Positions 8,803 to 18,342 of a stretch of 45,400 nt of DNA are shown here, one piece after another. The translations under genes were made by a program, and so were the position numbers. Position 1 is the stretch's first letter; each line of letters starts with the position of its first letter. The notes beneath the pieces are model-generated. The model ran no database searches. It saw only the letters and a program-made list of their open reading frames with translations, and was not told the DNA's origin. This stretch comes from Sebaldella sp. S0638. Lineage in GTDB: Bacteria; Fusobacteriota; Fusobacteriia; Fusobacteriales; Leptotrichiaceae. The DNA lies in the NCBI RefSeq assembly GCF_024158605.1, contig NZ_JAMZGM010000027.1, positions 1 to 45,400 on the forward strand, given 5' to 3'.

Positions 8803-9651
8803 TTATTTTTTGCTGCCCTTATTATCTGCTAAAATTTTCCTTAATTTTTCCAAATCGCCTTCTATCTCGGAATATTCGAATAAAAAGCACTTATATCTTT
8901 GGATATAGAATAAAATTCCATATTTAATTTCTTTTATTTTGAAAAATTCTCCATATTTCAATATTAAAATTTCTGCTTTTGACTTATTTATTATTTCTGC
9001 CCTGTCCTGATAAAAAAGCACTCTTGCTCTCAAAAATCTGTTATTCATTGATTTCAGCGTTTTTTTCGGTGTTATAAAATAATTATATAAATATTGAATA
9101 GAAGTTCCCAATGCTATTAATATATATAATAATTTAGAAGTATTATTCTTTCCTAAAAATAATCCTGATATCAGAATTACATATGCTGTGATTACTAATA
9201 AAAGCCTGTGATTAAACACTCTTTTAAACATTATCTTTCTTATTTTATCTTCTGTATATTCAGAATTTTCTATTTTTGCTATGATTTCTTCCTTTTCTGT
9301 TTCATAATATGGTTTCAAAATTTCATCGAGTTTTTTCAGACTCTCAGGCTCAAACTCATCAAACCCATAGAAAAGAAGGCTGTCTTTAGTTACATAAAAC
9401 AAATATCCTATATCTGTTTTATCTACAGCATATAATTCATTATATAAAAAAGTTGTTTTTTCATCTTTTACAATATTTTGGGAAATAACTCTGTCATCAA
9501 AAAATACATCTGAATATTCTTTTTCGCTGTCAGATCTGGAATCATAAATTTCTTGTGAGAATTCTTTATAATTCACCTTATATCTGGCGTAATACAGGCG
9601 CATAAGCCTGTCTGCGGTTACTGTATACCGTATCTCTGCTATTTCTTTCAC
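8803..9651 (-). CDS. YcxB-like membrane protein with duplicated domain (copy 1)
   Basis: 282 residues, GTG start with ribosome binding site AAGGGGGAGATAC. Organisation: an N-terminal soluble domain (about 1-135), two membrane helices (about 148-195, through VITAYVILISGLFLG and LLYILIALGTSIQYLYNYF), then a C-terminal YcxB-like domain (about 205-280). The C-terminal part (FYQDRAEIINKSKAEILILK then EFFKIKE) resembles the N-terminal one (FFDDRVISQNIVKDEKTTFL then ELYAVDK), so the two soluble parts appear to be an internal duplication. The family function is unknown. The next gene upstream is a paralogue of the same layout, 29 bases away. Confidence 0.8.
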   Translation of the reverse strand: MKEIAEIRYTVTADRLMRLYYARYKVNYKEFSQEIYDSRSDSEKEYSDVFFDDRVISQNIVKDEKTTFLYNELYAVDKTDIGYLFYVTKDSLLFYGFDEFEPESLKKLDEILKPYYETEKEEIIAKIENSEYTEDKIRKIMFKRVFNHRLLLVITAYVILISGLFLGKNNTSKLLYILIALGTSIQYLYNYFITPKKTLKSMNNRFLRARVLFYQDRAEIINKSKAEILILKYGEFFKIKEIKYGILFYIQRYKCFLFEYSEIEGDLEKLRKILADNKGSKK

Positions 9652-9680
9652 AAAGTATCTCCCCCTTTCATATCCTGACG

Positions 9681-10523
9681 CTACATGTATCCGGATAAAG
9701 CGCTGTTAAGTTTTTCCAGTTCATTCTCTTTGAATTCATCATAAAAAAAGAAATAAAAACTGTATTTTTGAATTAAAAATATATATCCTTTTTTTGTCTT
9801 TTTTATTTTATAAAATTCATTATAATAAATCTCTGTAAGTCCCATTTTTCTTTTGGCTATTACTTCTATCTTATCTTCATAAAATAATATTCTGGCATAT
9901 AAAAAATTCTTATTGGTAGACTTTATTATCCTTTTCCCTATATTTTTGTAATAAAATTTAAGAAAAAACAATATAAAAACTGTATATAATACAATTGTAA
10001 GAATACTTATCCAAATACTGCGGTATATCAATTGATGGAGTAATGTTAAAACAATTCCCAATATCAAAAATACAATATTCAGACTTTTATATATAATTTT
10101 ACTTGCAGCAATGACTCTTTTTTCGTTAAGCTCATAATTTTCCAGTACTGCAAGAACTTCTCCCTGAGTTTTTTCATAAAAATTTTTTAGTATGTCATCT
10201 ATTTTACCAAGATCTTCAGAAGAAAAATCACTGAATTTAAAGTAAAAAAACTGAACTTTACTTATAAAAAATAAATAACAGTCTTTTTCTTTTTTTATAT
10301 TAAAAATTTCCTTATACATATAAGTATTTTTCTCATTTTTATCAATAGTTTTTATAACTACTTTTTCATTATCAAACTCTGCTTCGATATTCCTCATTCT
10401 GTCTGCTATTGATCTGTCAAGCTCATGCAGATACTCTTCACTTGTTGCACCATATGCTAATAAATATGTATCTTTCAGCCTGTTAAAATCCAGTCTGTAT
10501 TTTATTTTTATAATATCTTCCAC
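9681..10523 (-). CDS. YcxB-like membrane protein with duplicated domain (copy 2)
   Basis: 280 residues, same architecture as its downstream neighbour: soluble domain, two membrane helices (about 145-195, through IVFLILGIVLTLLH and IWISILTIVLYTVFILFFL), then a YcxB-like domain. The internal repeat is clearer here: VVIKTIDKNEKNTYMYKEIF then NIKKEKDCYLFFI in the first half matches IEVIAKRKMGLTEIYYNEFY then KIKKTKKGYIFLI in the second. It starts with GTG, and its ribosome binding site (AAGGAGATATAAGAGTG) is made of the last codons of tgt, leaving two bases between the genes, so translation is probably coupled. Function unknown. Confidence 0.8.
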   Translation of the reverse strand: MEDIIKIKYRLDFNRLKDTYLLAYGATSEEYLHELDRSIADRMRNIEAEFDNEKVVIKTIDKNEKNTYMYKEIFNIKKEKDCYLFFISKVQFFYFKFSDFSSEDLGKIDDILKNFYEKTQGEVLAVLENYELNEKRVIAASKIIYKSLNIVFLILGIVLTLLHQLIYRSIWISILTIVLYTVFILFFLKFYYKNIGKRIIKSTNKNFLYARILFYEDKIEVIAKRKMGLTEIYYNEFYKIKKTKKGYIFLIQKYSFYFFFYDEFKENELEKLNSALSGYM

Positions 10524-10525
10524 TC

Positions 10526-11692
<1,167 letters not shown>

Positions 11693-13855
11693 TTATCTTA
11701 TTATATCAACGATGTCTTTCATTGACTTTAGGTTATTCGCCAGTCTGTCAAAGTCATCACGTTTTTTTATCATAATATCAAATTTCATAAGTGAATATTC
11801 TATGCCGTTTTCCTTTGTTACAGTGGTATTCACATTTATCAGATCCATTTTAAAGTCATTAAGCACTTTTATTATATCCATAAGAATATTTGGTCTGTTC
11901 AATGCCTTTGCCGTAAATACGAATTCATACTTTGATGTGGATTTTCCTATTTCATCTACATCCCATTCCACGTCAATTGCTCTGTCCGGATCATTTTTCA
12001 AAAGATTATGAAGATTTTTGCAGTCTTTTCTGTGGATTACTATCCCTCTTACCTTTGTTACAAAGCCTTGTATTTCATCTCCCGGAAGCGGAGTACAGCA
12101 TTTTGCGAACTTATACATTGTGTTGTCAGTCCCGCTTATTCTAATACCGCCTGTACTTTTTTCCTTTCTTTTGTTTCCTTTCAGAGTTTCTTCCTCAAGA
12201 ACCTGTTTCTCGTTAAGCTCTTTCTTTACTTCAAATCTGTTTGTGAATCCTTCCAGAGAAAGCTCCCCTGTTGCAAATTTATAAAATAAAGATTTTGTAT
12301 CATTAATATTATATTTTTTCATATATAGAAAAAGTTTTTCATCTTCCTCTATATCTTTAAATTTGAGATTTATTTTTTCCAGTTCACGTTCAAGAAGCAG
12401 TTCCCCGTCTTTTGTTCTTTCCTCGAATTCCTTATCCTTGAACCATTTTCTGATTTTTACTTTGGAGCTGTTTGCCTTTACCATGTTTATCCAGTCTTTT
12501 CCCGGACCCTTGCTGTTTTTTGAGGTAAGTATCTCTATCTTATCTCCGTTTTTCAGCTCATAATCCAAAGGCACGATTTTATCATTTACCTTGGCTCCTA
12601 TTGTTTTATATCCGATCTGTGTATGTATATGAAAAGCGAAATCTAACGGTGTTGCCGCATTTTGCAGCTCCACTACGTCACCTTTCGGAGTAAATACAAA
12701 TATTGTCTCGTTTAATACATTATCAGTTACTTCTTTTACAAAACTGTCTACATTCTCATTACCGGCTATTATTTTCTTTACAGCTGCGTAATAATTCTCA
12801 TCTTTGCTCTTACTCTTTTTCTCTTTGTATTTCCAGTGTGCAGCGACTCCTTCTTCTGCTATCATATGCATAGCATAAGTTCTTATCTGCACCTCTATAT
12901 TCTGTTTGTCAGGCCCTTCTATAGTCGTATGTATAGATTGGTAGCCATTCGACTTCGGAACGGCTATATAGTCCTTAAAACGACCTGCTACAGGTGTATA
13001 CAGACTGTGTATTATCCCGAGAACGTTATAGCACTCCACTTCCTTATTAACGAGAATTCTGATTGCAATAAGATCATGAAGATCATTAAAATTTTTCTGT
13101 TTCTCCACCATTTTTTTATATATACTGTAAAGATGTTTCGGTCTCCCTGTAACTTCTCCCTGAATATTAAATTTTTTCAGTTCGCCGGATATTTTCTCTA
13201 TTACTTCATTAGTGTATTTTTCACGTTCTTTCCTCTTTGTTTTTACCAGAGTGCTTATTTCTTTATATTTCTCCGGATAAAGATATCTGAAACTTATATC
13301 TTCAAGTTCCCATTTTATCTTTGCCATCCCTATTCTGTGTGCTATAGGTGCATATATTTCCAGCGATTCTTTCGCCTTTTCTATCTGCTTTTCCGGTTTC
13401 ATATATTTAAGGGTTCTCATATTATGAAGTCTGTCAGCAAGCTTTATTAGTACCACTCTGATATCTTCCGACATGGCTACTACCATTTTTCTTATATTTT
13501 CTATTCTTTTGCTGCTGTCTGTTCTGGGAAGATTACGTAATTTTGTCACTCCGTCCACCAGTCTTGCCACTTCTTTTCCAAAATTATATTCTATATCCGG
13601 AATTGTAATCAGCGTATCTTCTACCACATCATGCAAAATTCCCGCCACTATAGTGTCGGTATCAAGTCTCAGATCTACCAGAATTTCTGCTACTTCAATA
13701 GGATGCAGGATATAATCTTCCCCGCTTTTTCTCTTCTGTCCCACATGTGATTCATATGCCAGCACAAAGGCATTTTCAATTTTGTCTACATCTACATCCA
13801 GATTATTTTCTTTAATCTTTTCTTCCAGTTTCGCAAATTTCTCTTTTATTCCCAT
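11693..13855 (-). CDS. rel: Bifunctional (p)ppGpp synthetase/hydrolase, Rel (RSH) family
   Basis: 720 residues with the full RSH layout. The HD hydrolase domain carries H51, H75-D76 and E79-D80 (ILHDVVEDT), so hydrolysis should be intact. The synthetase domain carries RFKD (292-295) and NGYQSIHTT (303-311); RxKD instead of ExDD is the signature of bifunctional Rel/SpoT enzymes rather than RelA. TGS (about 388-450, ETIFVFTPKGDVVEL) and a C-terminal ACT domain (about 645-720) follow, with a CC-containing conserved region (FAKCCTPLPGD) between them. Ribosome binding site CTGGGGAGATAAA precedes the ATG. An intrinsic terminator stands between apt and this gene. Confidence 0.96.
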   Translation of the reverse strand: MGIKEKFAKLEEKIKENNLDVDVDKIENAFVLAYESHVGQKRKSGEDYILHPIEVAEILVDLRLDTDTIVAGILHDVVEDTLITIPDIEYNFGKEVARLVDGVTKLRNLPRTDSSKRIENIRKMVVAMSEDIRVVLIKLADRLHNMRTLKYMKPEKQIEKAKESLEIYAPIAHRIGMAKIKWELEDISFRYLYPEKYKEISTLVKTKRKEREKYTNEVIEKISGELKKFNIQGEVTGRPKHLYSIYKKMVEKQKNFNDLHDLIAIRILVNKEVECYNVLGIIHSLYTPVAGRFKDYIAVPKSNGYQSIHTTIEGPDKQNIEVQIRTYAMHMIAEEGVAAHWKYKEKKSKSKDENYYAAVKKIIAGNENVDSFVKEVTDNVLNETIFVFTPKGDVVELQNAATPLDFAFHIHTQIGYKTIGAKVNDKIVPLDYELKNGDKIEILTSKNSKGPGKDWINMVKANSSKVKIRKWFKDKEFEERTKDGELLLERELEKINLKFKDIEEDEKLFLYMKKYNINDTKSLFYKFATGELSLEGFTNRFEVKKELNEKQVLEEETLKGNKRKEKSTGGIRISGTDNTMYKFAKCCTPLPGDEIQGFVTKVRGIVIHRKDCKNLHNLLKNDPDRAIDVEWDVDEIGKSTSKYEFVFTAKALNRPNILMDIIKVLNDFKMDLINVNTTVTKENGIEYSLMKFDIMIKKRDDFDRLANNLKSMKDIVDIIR

Positions 13856-13872
13856 TTTATCTCCCCAGATTT

Positions 13873-13900
13873 TAAAAAAAACGACATATTACATGTCGTT
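13873..13900 (-). terminator. Intrinsic terminator between apt and rel
   Basis: Minus strand AACGACAT-GTAAT-ATGTCGTT followed by a run of T, starting 2-3 bases after the apt stop. It would end most apt transcripts before rel, or act as an attenuator if readthrough is regulated. Confidence 0.8.
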
Positions 13901-13901
13901 A

Positions 13902-14432
13902 TTAGTATTTTAAGATAGAATAAACACTATGACCATCTAATAAATTTCTACCATTTAAATCGTCTAATTCAATTAAGAAAGCCAGCTCATATACTTTTGC
14001 CCCGAGTATTTCCACCAGCTTTACCATAGCTGCCGCAGTACCTCCTGTAGCTAATAAATCATCTACTATAAGTACGTTGGCACCATCTCCAAAGGCATCC
14101 TTATGAACTTCTATTGTATTTGTTCCATATTCAAGATCGTATTCCACCCGTGCAGTTTCTCCGGGTAATTTTCCAATTTTTCTCGCAGGTACGAATCCCG
14201 CACCAATATTATATGCAATGGCCGCACCGAAAATAAATCCTCTTGCATCTGCACCAAGTACATAGTCTATTCCTTTATCTGTGTATCTATCTGAAAAATC
14301 TTTAATTATAGCATGAAGCCCTTCTTTATCTTTAAGAGCCGTAGTTATATCTCGAAACATTACTCCTTTTTCGGGAAAATCCGGTATAGTTCTTATTAAT
14401 TCCTTTAATCTTTTCATTTCTAATTTTTCCAT
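13902..14432 (-). CDS. apt: Adenine phosphoribosyltransferase
   Basis: 176 residues, full length. It converts adenine and PRPP to AMP in purine salvage. The PRPP-binding motif is VLIVDDLLATGGT (120-132). ADARGFIFGAAIA (61-73) and the flexible-loop region KIGKLPGET with a downstream acidic run are typical of bacterial Apt. Start ATG with ribosome binding site AATAGGAGGACAA, 8 bases after the Nudix gene stop. Apt placed just upstream of rel is a common arrangement in several bacterial phyla and links purine salvage with (p)ppGpp metabolism. Confidence 0.97.
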   Translation of the reverse strand: MEKLEMKRLKELIRTIPDFPEKGVMFRDITTALKDKEGLHAIIKDFSDRYTDKGIDYVLGADARGFIFGAAIAYNIGAGFVPARKIGKLPGETARVEYDLEYGTNTIEVHKDAFGDGANVLIVDDLLATGGTAAAMVKLVEILGAKVYELAFLIELDDLNGRNLLDGHSVYSILKY

Positions 14433-14440
14433 TTGTCCTC

Positions 14441-14884
14441 CTATTTATCCCAAATCATACCCAAAAAATTTTCATATGACTCTTTTTTCATAATTTTTTT
14501 TAAAATACCGTTTACATTCGGGTATATTTTTATTTTTTCCATTTCTTCGAGTGTGAAAAATCTCAGATCGCTCAGCACATCATCATCACCCAGTGCAAGT
14601 TCTCCGGACTTCCTCTTTACTCTGAAGTATAAATTTATTACATGTTTAGTCTTATCAGGAGCAAGTGTTTCAGATATAAATAAAAATTCTTCAATTTCCA
14701 CTACAAGATTAGTTTCTTCCAGAAATTCCCTTTTTACTGCTTCTTCTATTGATTCTCCCCAGTCGACTCCGCCTCCCGGGAGCAGCCAATAGCTTTTATC
14801 ATTTTTCGTATGTTCTATCAGCAGCAGCTTTCCATCTTCTTCCAGTATTCCTGCGACTCTGACCCTCGGCCTATTATTCTCCAT
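14441..14884 (-). CDS. Nudix hydrolase
   Basis: 147 residues when started at the ATG at 14884, which has a strong ribosome binding site (TGAGGTGACA). An in-frame ATG 24 bases earlier has none and would overlap the upstream gene. The Nudix box is complete: GGGVDWGESIEEAVKREFLE then ET (about 37-58), with the metal-binding REFLEE. The enzyme hydrolyses a nucleoside diphosphate linked to another group; the substrate cannot be inferred. Sits in a tight run between a CorC-type protein and apt. Confidence 0.9.
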   Translation of the reverse strand: MENNRPRVRVAGILEEDGKLLLIEHTKNDKSYWLLPGGGVDWGESIEEAVKREFLEETNLVVEIEEFLFISETLAPDKTKHVINLYFRVKRKSGELALGDDDVLSDLRFFTLEEMEKIKIYPNVNGILKKIMKKESYENFLGMIWDK

Positions 14885-14891
14885 TGTCACC

Positions 14892-16187
14892 TCAGTTATC
14901 TTCTTCATTTATTTCTGTAACCAGTTTTATTACTCTTACTTTATCTATTCTGTGGTTATCCAGATGCAGAACTCTTACGACATAATCTTCGCCGTTTACC
15001 TTATCGTTAACCTCTGCGACTTTCCCCAGTTCATAATGCACATACCCTGCTATGGTATCATACTCGTCAGAAATAGGAATGTTTATATCCAGTTCTTTAT
15101 TTACAGTTTCTATCTCTGTGTCACCCTTTATATCAAATACTTCATCTTTTATCTGATTAATATTTTCTTCCTCAAAGTCATACTCATCTCTTATTTCCCC
15201 CACGATCTCTTCAAGAAGATCTTCTATGGTAACAAGACCAAGTGTTCCGCCGTATTCATCTATTACGATCGCCATATGATTCTGCTTTTCCCTGAATTCT
15301 TCAAGAAGCTCTATAAGAGTCTTTGTCCCCGGGATAAAATAAGCATCTCTTTTCAGTTCTTTTACCCTTACATCTTTATCCCTTGTTCTGTCGAATTTTA
15401 ACAGATCCTTAGAATAAAGGATACCCACTACATTATCTATCTGCTCTTCATAAATCGGGATTCTTGAAAATCCCTGATCAATTATGCTGTCCCACACTTC
15501 ATCAAGACCTTTGCTTCCTTCCAGTGCAAAAATCGATGTTCTCGGTGTTAATATCTCCTTTGCACTTGTGTCAGTAAAATCTATAATGCTGTGTATCATT
15601 TCCTGCTCTTCTTCCTCTATTGCCCCGTCTTCTTTTCCCTGGACTACATATGTTTTTATGGAATCTTCCGTAATCAGAAACATATCGTCATTTATAGGAA
15701 CGTTAAAAAGTCTGCTGAAAAATTTAGAAATAGCTATAAACACCACAACTATGATTTTAGACATTTTCTTTAGTGTATTTATCGGGACAATTACAGCTTT
15801 AGAAATCTGTATTGAATAGTTTTTGGCAATTACTTTAGGGGTTATCTCCCCGAATATCAAAAGTAATGCAGTCATAATTACAGTTACCATTAAACCTGCT
15901 ATCCCCTGGTTTATTCCTAATTTTTGGACAACACCGAATGTAATAATCGTAGCTATAGTAGTAGCTCCTACATTCACTATATTGTTGCCCAGCAGTATTG
16001 TAGTAAGGTATTCGTTTGGCTTAGCCAGCCATTCTTTTAATAACTTTACTTTTTTCTTATCTTTTATTTCTCCTATATATATTCTTCTAAATGAAGTTAA
16101 GGCTGTTTCCGATGCGGAAAAAAATGCTGAAAGCCCTATCAAAATCACTAATAAAGCTATCTCCATCCAAAACCTGAATTCTTCCAA
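14892..16187 (-). CDS. CNNM/CorC/HlyC-type membrane protein with CBS pair
   Basis: About 431 residues. An N-terminal CNNM (DUF21) membrane domain has three to four helices (about 5-190) with GLSAFFSASETALTS and LLGNNIVNVGATTIAT. A CBS pair follows (about 205-330, ending DEYGGTLGLVTIEDLLEEIV) and then a C-terminal CorC/HlyC domain. Family members take part in Mg/Co homeostasis; the haemolysin name is historical. An in-frame ATG at 16217 lies inside the preceding gene. A TTG at 16187 is 9 bases after AAAGGAAGG and is the likely start. That ribosome binding site overlaps the stop of the CBS gene, so the two are coupled. Confidence 0.88.
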   Translation of the reverse strand: MEEFRFWMEIALLVILIGLSAFFSASETALTSFRRIYIGEIKDKKKVKLLKEWLAKPNEYLTTILLGNNIVNVGATTIATIITFGVVQKLGINQGIAGLMVTVIMTALLLIFGEITPKVIAKNYSIQISKAVIVPINTLKKMSKIIVVVFIAISKFFSRLFNVPINDDMFLITEDSIKTYVVQGKEDGAIEEEEQEMIHSIIDFTDTSAKEILTPRTSIFALEGSKGLDEVWDSIIDQGFSRIPIYEEQIDNVVGILYSKDLLKFDRTRDKDVRVKELKRDAYFIPGTKTLIELLEEFREKQNHMAIVIDEYGGTLGLVTIEDLLEEIVGEIRDEYDFEEENINQIKDEVFDIKGDTEIETVNKELDINIPISDEYDTIAGYVHYELGKVAEVNDKVNGEDYVVRVLHLDNHRIDKVRVIKLVTEINEEDN

Positions 16188-16203
16188 ATTTAAGCACCTT
16201 CCT

Positions 16204-16647
16204 TTAAAATATACCATTTATAAGGTCAGTTTTAGTCAGTATCCCTGCTAAACTACCCTTATCAAAAACGAAAAAGAATTCTTTTTCATTATCCACAATA
16301 CTTGAAACTGCTTCCTGAAGATCAGCATCTATATCTATTGTGTTAAATTCTTTTGTCATTATTTCTTTTGCTGTTACACCTGTTATTTTATCATATTTTT
16401 CTCTGAATTCTTTGTTATTCGGTAATGTTATGAGAAGATCCCATATCGCCAGTACAGGCGGCAGAGGAGCCTTTTCAGTCTTTACCAGAATATCATTTCT
16501 TGTTATTACACCTATTAATTTACCGTTTTCCATGACAGGGATTCTCCCTATCCCTTTTTCTTTCATTAACTTTAAAGCTTCTTCAAAACTATCGCCGGCA
16601 TTTACTGTTACCAGATTTTTATTCATAATATCAGCTATTTTTTTCAT
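16204..16647 (-). CDS. CBS domain pair protein
   Basis: 147 residues, consisting only of two CBS motifs: IMNKNLVTVNAGDSFEEALK with GRIPVMENGKLIGVITRNDI first, and EIMTKEFNTIDIDADLQEAV with LAGILTKTDLI second. CBS pairs bind adenine nucleotides or divalent-ion ligands and act as sensors. Its position directly before a CBS-containing CorC-type protein suggests a shared regulatory input, but that is inference. Ribosome binding site ATAAGGAGGGAATT precedes the ATG. Confidence 0.9.
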   Translation of the reverse strand: MKKIADIMNKNLVTVNAGDSFEEALKLMKEKGIGRIPVMENGKLIGVITRNDILVKTEKAPLPPVLAIWDLLITLPNNKEFREKYDKITGVTAKEIMTKEFNTIDIDADLQEAVSSIVDNEKEFFFVFDKGSLAGILTKTDLINGIF

Positions 16648-16685
16648 AATTCCCTCCTTATTTTATCACCTTATATTCTCAGGAT

Positions 16686-16714
16686 TTTATATCGGCTGAG
16701 ATGATGAGATACAA
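16686..16714 (-). promoter_or_regulatory. Probable promoter for the CBS-corC-nudix-apt run
   Basis: Minus strand TTGTAT (16714-16709), 17-bp spacer, TATAAA (16691-16686), about 40 bases before the CBS gene start. It could drive the genes down to the terminator after apt. Confidence 0.5.
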
Positions 16715-16957
16715 GTACTTTATATTGCCATATTTAGTTACTTTGAATAAAACGCCAGAAGAACACATTTTATATTAATTACCTGCTAATTTTATCATAT
16801 TTTTATTTGATTAACAAGAGTTATAGAAAACTATTTTTTAGTGGCTGATATACCGGTTCATCCGTATTTTATATTCGGGACGCCTGTTATTATATGCTTT
16901 TTTTATTGTATCTTTAGTTAACCATTATTTTTATGATTTATTATGTTTTTATTCTTT
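16715..16957. other. Intergenic stretch downstream of ndk
   Basis: No ORF or convincing terminator. A weak CCGTAT/ATTCGG pairing lies at about 16871-16887 without a U tract. Nothing else seen. Confidence 0.4.
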
Positions 16958-17410
16958 TTACTCGGGATAAACCCATTTTGCAGTTATAAGCTCATAATTT
17001 ATTATTTCTTCTTCACTGAAAAACAGTGAAATTTCTCTTAATGCGCTTTCTTTTGAATCAGAAGCATGTATGAGATTATACTCTACATCGAGGGAATAGT
17101 CTCCTCTCACTGTACCCGGAAGTGCAGCCTCGGGAGATGTGGCACCTACCAGTTTTCTTACCATATTTATTACATCTTCACCTTCAAAAACCATTGCCAG
17201 AACAGGTGATGAAGTAATAAATCTTATCAAATCATCATAAAATCCTTTTCCTTTATGTGCCTCGTAATGTTTTTCAGCGAGTTCAGGGCTGATCATCATA
17301 AATTTCATTGCAGCTATTTTTATTCCTTTTTTTTCAAACCTTTGCAGTATCTCTCCTACGAGTCCTCTCTGAATACCGTCAGGCTTTATCATTGAAAAAG
17401 TTTTTTCCAT
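16958..17410 (-). CDS. ndk: Nucleoside diphosphate kinase
   Basis: 150 residues, normal Ndk length. It transfers the terminal phosphate between nucleoside tri- and diphosphates. The active-site histidine is H115 in YNLIHASDS; KPDGIQRGLVGEI (9-21) and GTVRGDYS (99-106) are family motifs. The usual NxxHGSD has Ala for Gly here, a mild variant. Ribosome binding site CAGGAGGTAGCAA precedes the ATG. It appears to be a single-gene unit with an extended -10 promoter. Confidence 0.97.
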   Translation of the reverse strand: MEKTFSMIKPDGIQRGLVGEILQRFEKKGIKIAAMKFMMISPELAEKHYEAHKGKGFYDDLIRFITSSPVLAMVFEGEDVINMVRKLVGATSPEAALPGTVRGDYSLDVEYNLIHASDSKESALREISLFFSEEEIINYELITAKWVYPE

Positions 17411-17432
17411 TTGCTACCTCCTGAATATTTAT

Positions 17433-17441
17433 ATTATATCA
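17433..17441 (-). promoter_or_regulatory. Extended -10 promoter for ndk
   Basis: Minus strand TGATATAAT (17441-17433) is a TGnTATAAT extended -10, 22 bases before the ndk ATG. No good -35 is visible, as expected for this promoter type. Confidence 0.5.
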
Positions 17442-17491
17442 TATTTGGCTTAGTTTAGTTTTATAATCATTATCTTTGGTGTAATTTTTTT

Positions 17492-18214
17492 TTAAAAACC
17501 ATATGTTGTTTTTGGCTTTTTTTTCGGTATCAACAGGAAAACCGGAAGAAATACCAGTATAACAGTAAAATAAGCACTAATAAGCCATGTAATTATATAT
17601 CCTGCTTTATAAGCTATACCATAAAAAAGAAAACAATTCAGACCTATATTCAGATAATCTCCCATTGTAACAAAATATGCCTTCAAAACTGAAACAGGTA
17701 GTGATTCCCCATCGGCAGTAAGATTTATAAACTTGTCCTTTACCGCAGCAGGATAACTGGTACCTATTATAAGTCCGTTTTTCAGTCCTGAAAGAAAACC
17801 TGCATTTCTTTTTAATGCTGTTCTGTTATTATATACGTCACTAACAAGCTTATCTTTCATCAGTTCATCTTTTACAGTTCTGTCAAACATAGCCTGCTGT
17901 ACTGTCAGGTCTACCATTCCGTCATACAGATCTGTGAAAAACTGAGGTTTGCCGTTAAGGGAAACTCCCGCAGCTTCATTTATTCTGCTGATTTTCCCTT
18001 TAAGTTCTTTTCTCAATTTTGCAGCTTTGCTTCTTTTGGTCAAAAAGCTGTCATTGGAATTTTTTCCTTCAAGATAAATTATAGTATTCGCATATTTATT
18101 CATAAAACTTCTCAAAAATCTGTAACTGTCCACATCATATTTTATGTATTGTAAAAAAAATCCCAATACTAAAACAGATATTGCTGCGGTTACATAATAC
18201 ATTTTTTTCTTCAT
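17492..18214 (-). CDS. Hypothetical membrane protein
   Basis: 240 residues, family not recognised. An N-terminal membrane helix (about 5-22, YVTAAISVLVLGFFLQY) is followed by a soluble, Lys/Arg-rich helical region of about 150 residues. The C-terminus has one or two membrane helices (about 190-230, CFLFYGIAYKAGYIITWLIS and VILVFLPVFLLIP) and a short basic tail. The soluble part would face outside if the N-terminus is cytosolic. Ribosome binding site GGGAGAAGGGGCAG precedes the ATG. It follows accB after a weak terminator and could be an independent gene. Confidence 0.7.
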   Translation of the reverse strand: MKKKMYYVTAAISVLVLGFFLQYIKYDVDSYRFLRSFMNKYANTIIYLEGKNSNDSFLTKRSKAAKLRKELKGKISRINEAAGVSLNGKPQFFTDLYDGMVDLTVQQAMFDRTVKDELMKDKLVSDVYNNRTALKRNAGFLSGLKNGLIIGTSYPAAVKDKFINLTADGESLPVSVLKAYFVTMGDYLNIGLNCFLFYGIAYKAGYIITWLISAYFTVILVFLPVFLLIPKKKPKTTYGF

Positions 18215-18264
18215 TATATCTGCCCCTTCTCCCTAAAAAAATAAAACAACCTGACTATACCTGT

Positions 18265-18284
18265 TAAAAAGCTTCTGAAAAGCT
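18265..18284 (-). terminator. Weak intrinsic terminator after accB
   Basis: Minus strand AGCTT-TTCAG-AAGCT followed by TTTTAA. A five-bp stem, so only a likely weak terminator. It sits 59 bases after the accB stop. Confidence 0.4.
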
Positions 18285-18342
18285 CTCAAGAGTTATAATC
18301 AAGCTGATTTTTTGTGCTTACTCTCGCAATATATAAAATGCC

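Noticed and set aside
12836-13450. 204-codon open frame antisense to rel
   Set aside because: rel has all domains in order in this stretch; the antisense frame is Phe/Tyr/Ser-rich, as expected from the complement of a Lys/Glu-rich gene.
16806-16818. TTGATTAACAA as a Rex operator
   Set aside because: It has only one half-site-like arm and no proper spacing to a second; it also lies downstream of ndk, not at a promoter.
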